Part shown: positions 43,726 through 45,227 of the stretch, piece after piece
Layout of the letters: each line of letters begins with the position of its first letter
Position numbering within the stretch: position 1 is the first letter of the stretch
Source: Cellulomonas sp. B6
GTDB lineage: Bacteria > Actinomycetota > Actinomycetes > Actinomycetales > Cellulomonadaceae
Direction: 5' to 3'
NCBI RefSeq assembly: GCF_001462455.1
Contig: NZ_LNTD01000095.1
Location: 1 to 45,227, forward strand
Length of the DNA stretch: 45,227 nt
The notes under the pieces: model-generated
Databases searched by the model: none
What the model saw: the letters and a program-made list of their open reading frames with translations, nothing else
Told to the model about the DNA's origin: nothing
Program-made: the position numbers and the translations under genes

Positions 43726-44295
43726 TCAGGGCGCGGACGCCTGCGCCGTGACGGGCCGGGCGAGCTCGACGGGGTGCTCGGTGCGCTCGACGACCTCGAG
43801 CGTCTCGAGGGCCGCCGGAAGCCCGTCGGCGCCGCCGCACGCGGCGTCACGCGGCAGCAGCACCGCCGAGCCCATCGCGTCGACGAGCCACACCTGCGGC
43901 ACGTCCGCGCCGTCGGCGCACCCCGCTCCGTCGGCCGCGTCCGTGACGTCGTCCACCAGCCCGGTCAGGTCGCCCTCGAGCCGCGTGGCGGTGACGGACC
44001 ACCATGTCCCCGCGGAGTCGCGCAGCGTCTCGCCGCGCTCGCACACGAGCACGCTGTCGGCGACGAACCCGGCCGGCGGCAGGCCGCGGGACGTGGGGGT
44101 CGGCGCACCGGTGTGCAGCGTCGCGTCGAGCCGCAGGCCGAGGGCCTCCAGGACGCCCGGGTCGAGGCACCCGGCCCCGGTGCGCACCTCGGCGGTGGGG
44201 GCGGGCGAACCGTCCGACGACGAGGTCGCGGCGCAGCCGGCCACCACGAGCACGGCGGCCAGCGCCGTCGTCGCCCGTACCGCTGCCACCCGCAC
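43726..44295 (-). CDS. Putative lipoprotein of unknown function
   Basis: A 189-residue exported protein I cannot place in a family. The signal peptide (VRVAAVRATTALAAVLVVAGC) ends in a lipobox with the lipidated Cys at 21. A Ser/Thr/Pro linker and a small domain with five further Cys residues (in AGCLD, LVCERG, AGCAD, AACGG) follow. Those after export could form disulfides. GTG at 44295 has AGAGG at about 6 nt. The promoter is probably in 44296-44536, where a 22-bp palindrome lies about 80 bp upstream. Confidence 0.72.
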   Translation of the reverse strand: MRVAAVRATTALAAVLVVAGCAATSSSDGSPAPTAEVRTGAGCLDPGVLEALGLRLDATLHTGAPTPTSRGLPPAGFVADSVLVCERGETLRDSAGTWWSVTATRLEGDLTGLVDDVTDAADGAGCADGADVPQVWLVDAMGSAVLLPRDAACGGADGLPAALETLEVVERTEHPVELARPVTAQASAP

Positions 44296-44373
44296 GTCTG
44301 CCTCTCGTCGCCCTTCCCGTCCCCGGGCACGACGGTCCGACCCCGGCGGCGCCGTGGCCTCGCGGGTGCGGGG

Positions 44374-44395
44374 AGGACGACGTCGACGTCGTCCT
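44374..44395. promoter_or_regulatory. 22-bp perfect palindrome upstream of the lipoprotein gene
   Basis: Half-site AGGACGACGTC followed directly by its complement, no loop. This is more like a dimer-binding site than a terminator. A TACGCT -10-like hexamer lies on the minus strand just upstream of it (44407-44412). Confidence 0.5.
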
Positions 44396-44480
44396 GCGCT
44401 CGAGCGTAAGCCGCTCGCGGCACCGCGACGGCGTCACCCGGTCGGCCGATACCGGATCGTTGTCACACGTCGCACATCGT

Positions 44481-44497
44481 GAGGTCATCGTGACCTC
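44481..44497 (-). terminator. Short inverted repeat after the DedA gene
   Basis: GAGGTCA-TCG-TGACCTC, a perfect 7-bp stem with a 3-nt loop, 40 nt past the DedA stop. It may be a weak terminator or an operator. The rest of 44296-44536 holds only the palindrome described above. Confidence 0.4.
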
Positions 44498-44536
44498 GAC
44501 AGCGCCGGGCGTCGTCGCGGCACCGTCGGGGAGACG

Positions 44537-45226
44537 TCAGGCGGCCGTGCCCTCCCGCCTCGGCGCCGGCTCGGGCACCGGCTCGACGAAGGCCTCGACC
44601 GTCACGACGGCCGCCTCCGGCGCCACGGCGGGCAGCGGGTCGTCCAGCCGCAGCCAACGCCGCAGCGCCCAGTCGACCACGAGCCCGACGACGACCCCGC
44701 CCACGACCCCCACGGCGACGCCGACGAGCGGCGCATGCCCCAGCACCGCACCCGTGCCGACCCCGATGAGCACGGAGTAGCCCGCCCAGGTGACGGCCGC
44801 GATCCCGGTCAGCAGGACGAACCGGCGGCGCCGGAACCCGAGCGCGCCGGCCGTCATGTTGACCGCGACGCGCCCGACGGGGATGTACCGCGCGGCGATG
44901 ATGAAGGACGCGGCGCGCGTGCGCAGCGCCCGCTCGGCCCAGTCGAGCACGGCCTGACCGCGGCGGCCGCGGAAGGCGCGCAACCGGCGCACCTGCACGG
45001 TGGTGCCGATCTGGTACGCGACCTGGTCGCCCACGAACGCCCCGAGCGCCGCCACGACGACCACCGCCCAGAGCGCGGGCGACCCCGTGGACACCGAGAG
45101 CGACGCGAGCGCGATCACCACGGACTCGCTGGGGACCGGCGGGAAGAACCCGTCGACGACGGCGAACGCGAACAGCGCGACGAAGATCCACGGCGAGGCC
45201 GCCAGCTCCAGCGCCCACTCCAGCAC
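44537..45226 (-). CDS. DedA-family membrane protein
   Basis: A 229-residue integral membrane protein of the DedA/VTT family, linked to phospholipid (undecaprenyl or phosphatidylethanolamine) flipping and membrane homeostasis. Typical are FFPPVPSESVVIALASL, GAFVGDQVAYQIGTTV, and FIIAARYIPVGRVAVNMTAGALGF with the conserved Arg-Pro/Gly turn. The C-terminal 45 residues are a soluble acidic tail. A GTG start is seen at 45226, one base from the window end. The length suits the family, but a longer N-terminus outside cannot be excluded. Confidence 0.9.
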   Translation of the reverse strand: MLEWALELAASPWIFVALFAFAVVDGFFPPVPSESVVIALASLSVSTGSPALWAVVVVAALGAFVGDQVAYQIGTTVQVRRLRAFRGRRGQAVLDWAERALRTRAASFIIAARYIPVGRVAVNMTAGALGFRRRRFVLLTGIAAVTWAGYSVLIGVGTGAVLGHAPLVGVAVGVVGGVVVGLVVDWALRRWLRLDDPLPAVAPEAAVVTVEAFVEPVPEPAPRREGTAA

Positions 45227-45227
45227 G

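Overview
The window is a very GC-rich (roughly 74-75% by eye), densely coded stretch of an actinobacterial chromosome. The genes for a WhiD-type Wbl protein, a BldM-like regulator, GuaB3 and an F420-type LLM oxidoreductase, together with gene order, point to the Actinomycetota. The PTS complement and overall style fit Micrococcales, perhaps Cellulomonadaceae; the family placement is inference. I see no tRNA, rRNA, CRISPR array, insertion sequence or phage gene. 44 protein genes are called. One is cut by the left edge and one starts at the right edge.

Layout. 1-1953: the rest of a fused (FhuB-type) siderophore permease. 2002-3615: a succinate-semialdehyde dehydrogenase. 3830-9589 (minus): a fructose PTS operon, deoR regulator - fruK - EIIA - EIIBC - HPr - Enzyme I, so the general PTS proteins travel with the fructose-specific ones. 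9836-13143 (minus): a polyol PTS (MtlA-type EIICB plus separate EIIA) and a zinc polyol dehydrogenase, with no classical mtlD. 13521-17579 (plus): a four-gene, translationally coupled ferric-siderophore ABC importer behind a near-perfect DtxR/IdeR iron box.

17747-23510 holds the conserved guaB3-guaB-(bldM)-...-whiD-groES neighbourhood. groES has a CIRCE element, but no groEL follows it. 23751-30920 is a more variable insert: a THUMP-like methyltransferase, a YbdK-type carboxylate-amine ligase, an unrecognised membrane-anchored protein, a PadR/HAAS pair, a NarL/DesK-type two-component system and a small membrane protein. 31091-43722 carries housekeeping genes: tsaD, a nitroreductase, a 3-mercaptopyruvate-type sulfurtransferase, the rimI-tsaB-tsaE-alr cluster, a P-loop kinase, the NAD(P)HX repair enzyme, an LLM oxidoreductase, acpS, glmS and coaA. 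The right end has a lipoprotein and a DedA protein.

Two regulatory themes stand out. First, about a dozen genes have a -10-like hexamer (A at position 2, T at position 6) ending exactly 6 or 7 nt before the ATG/GTG with no good Shine-Dalgarno, the signature of leaderless transcripts. Second, genes inside operons nearly always join by 4-bp ATGA/GTGA overlaps. Strong GC-rich hairpins close most transcription units. No clearly new biological system is visible. The best leads are the leaderless architecture, the polyol locus with its paired operator half-sites, short-period tandem repeats flanking the sulfurtransferase gene, the orphan groES, and the unrecognised 424-residue protein.
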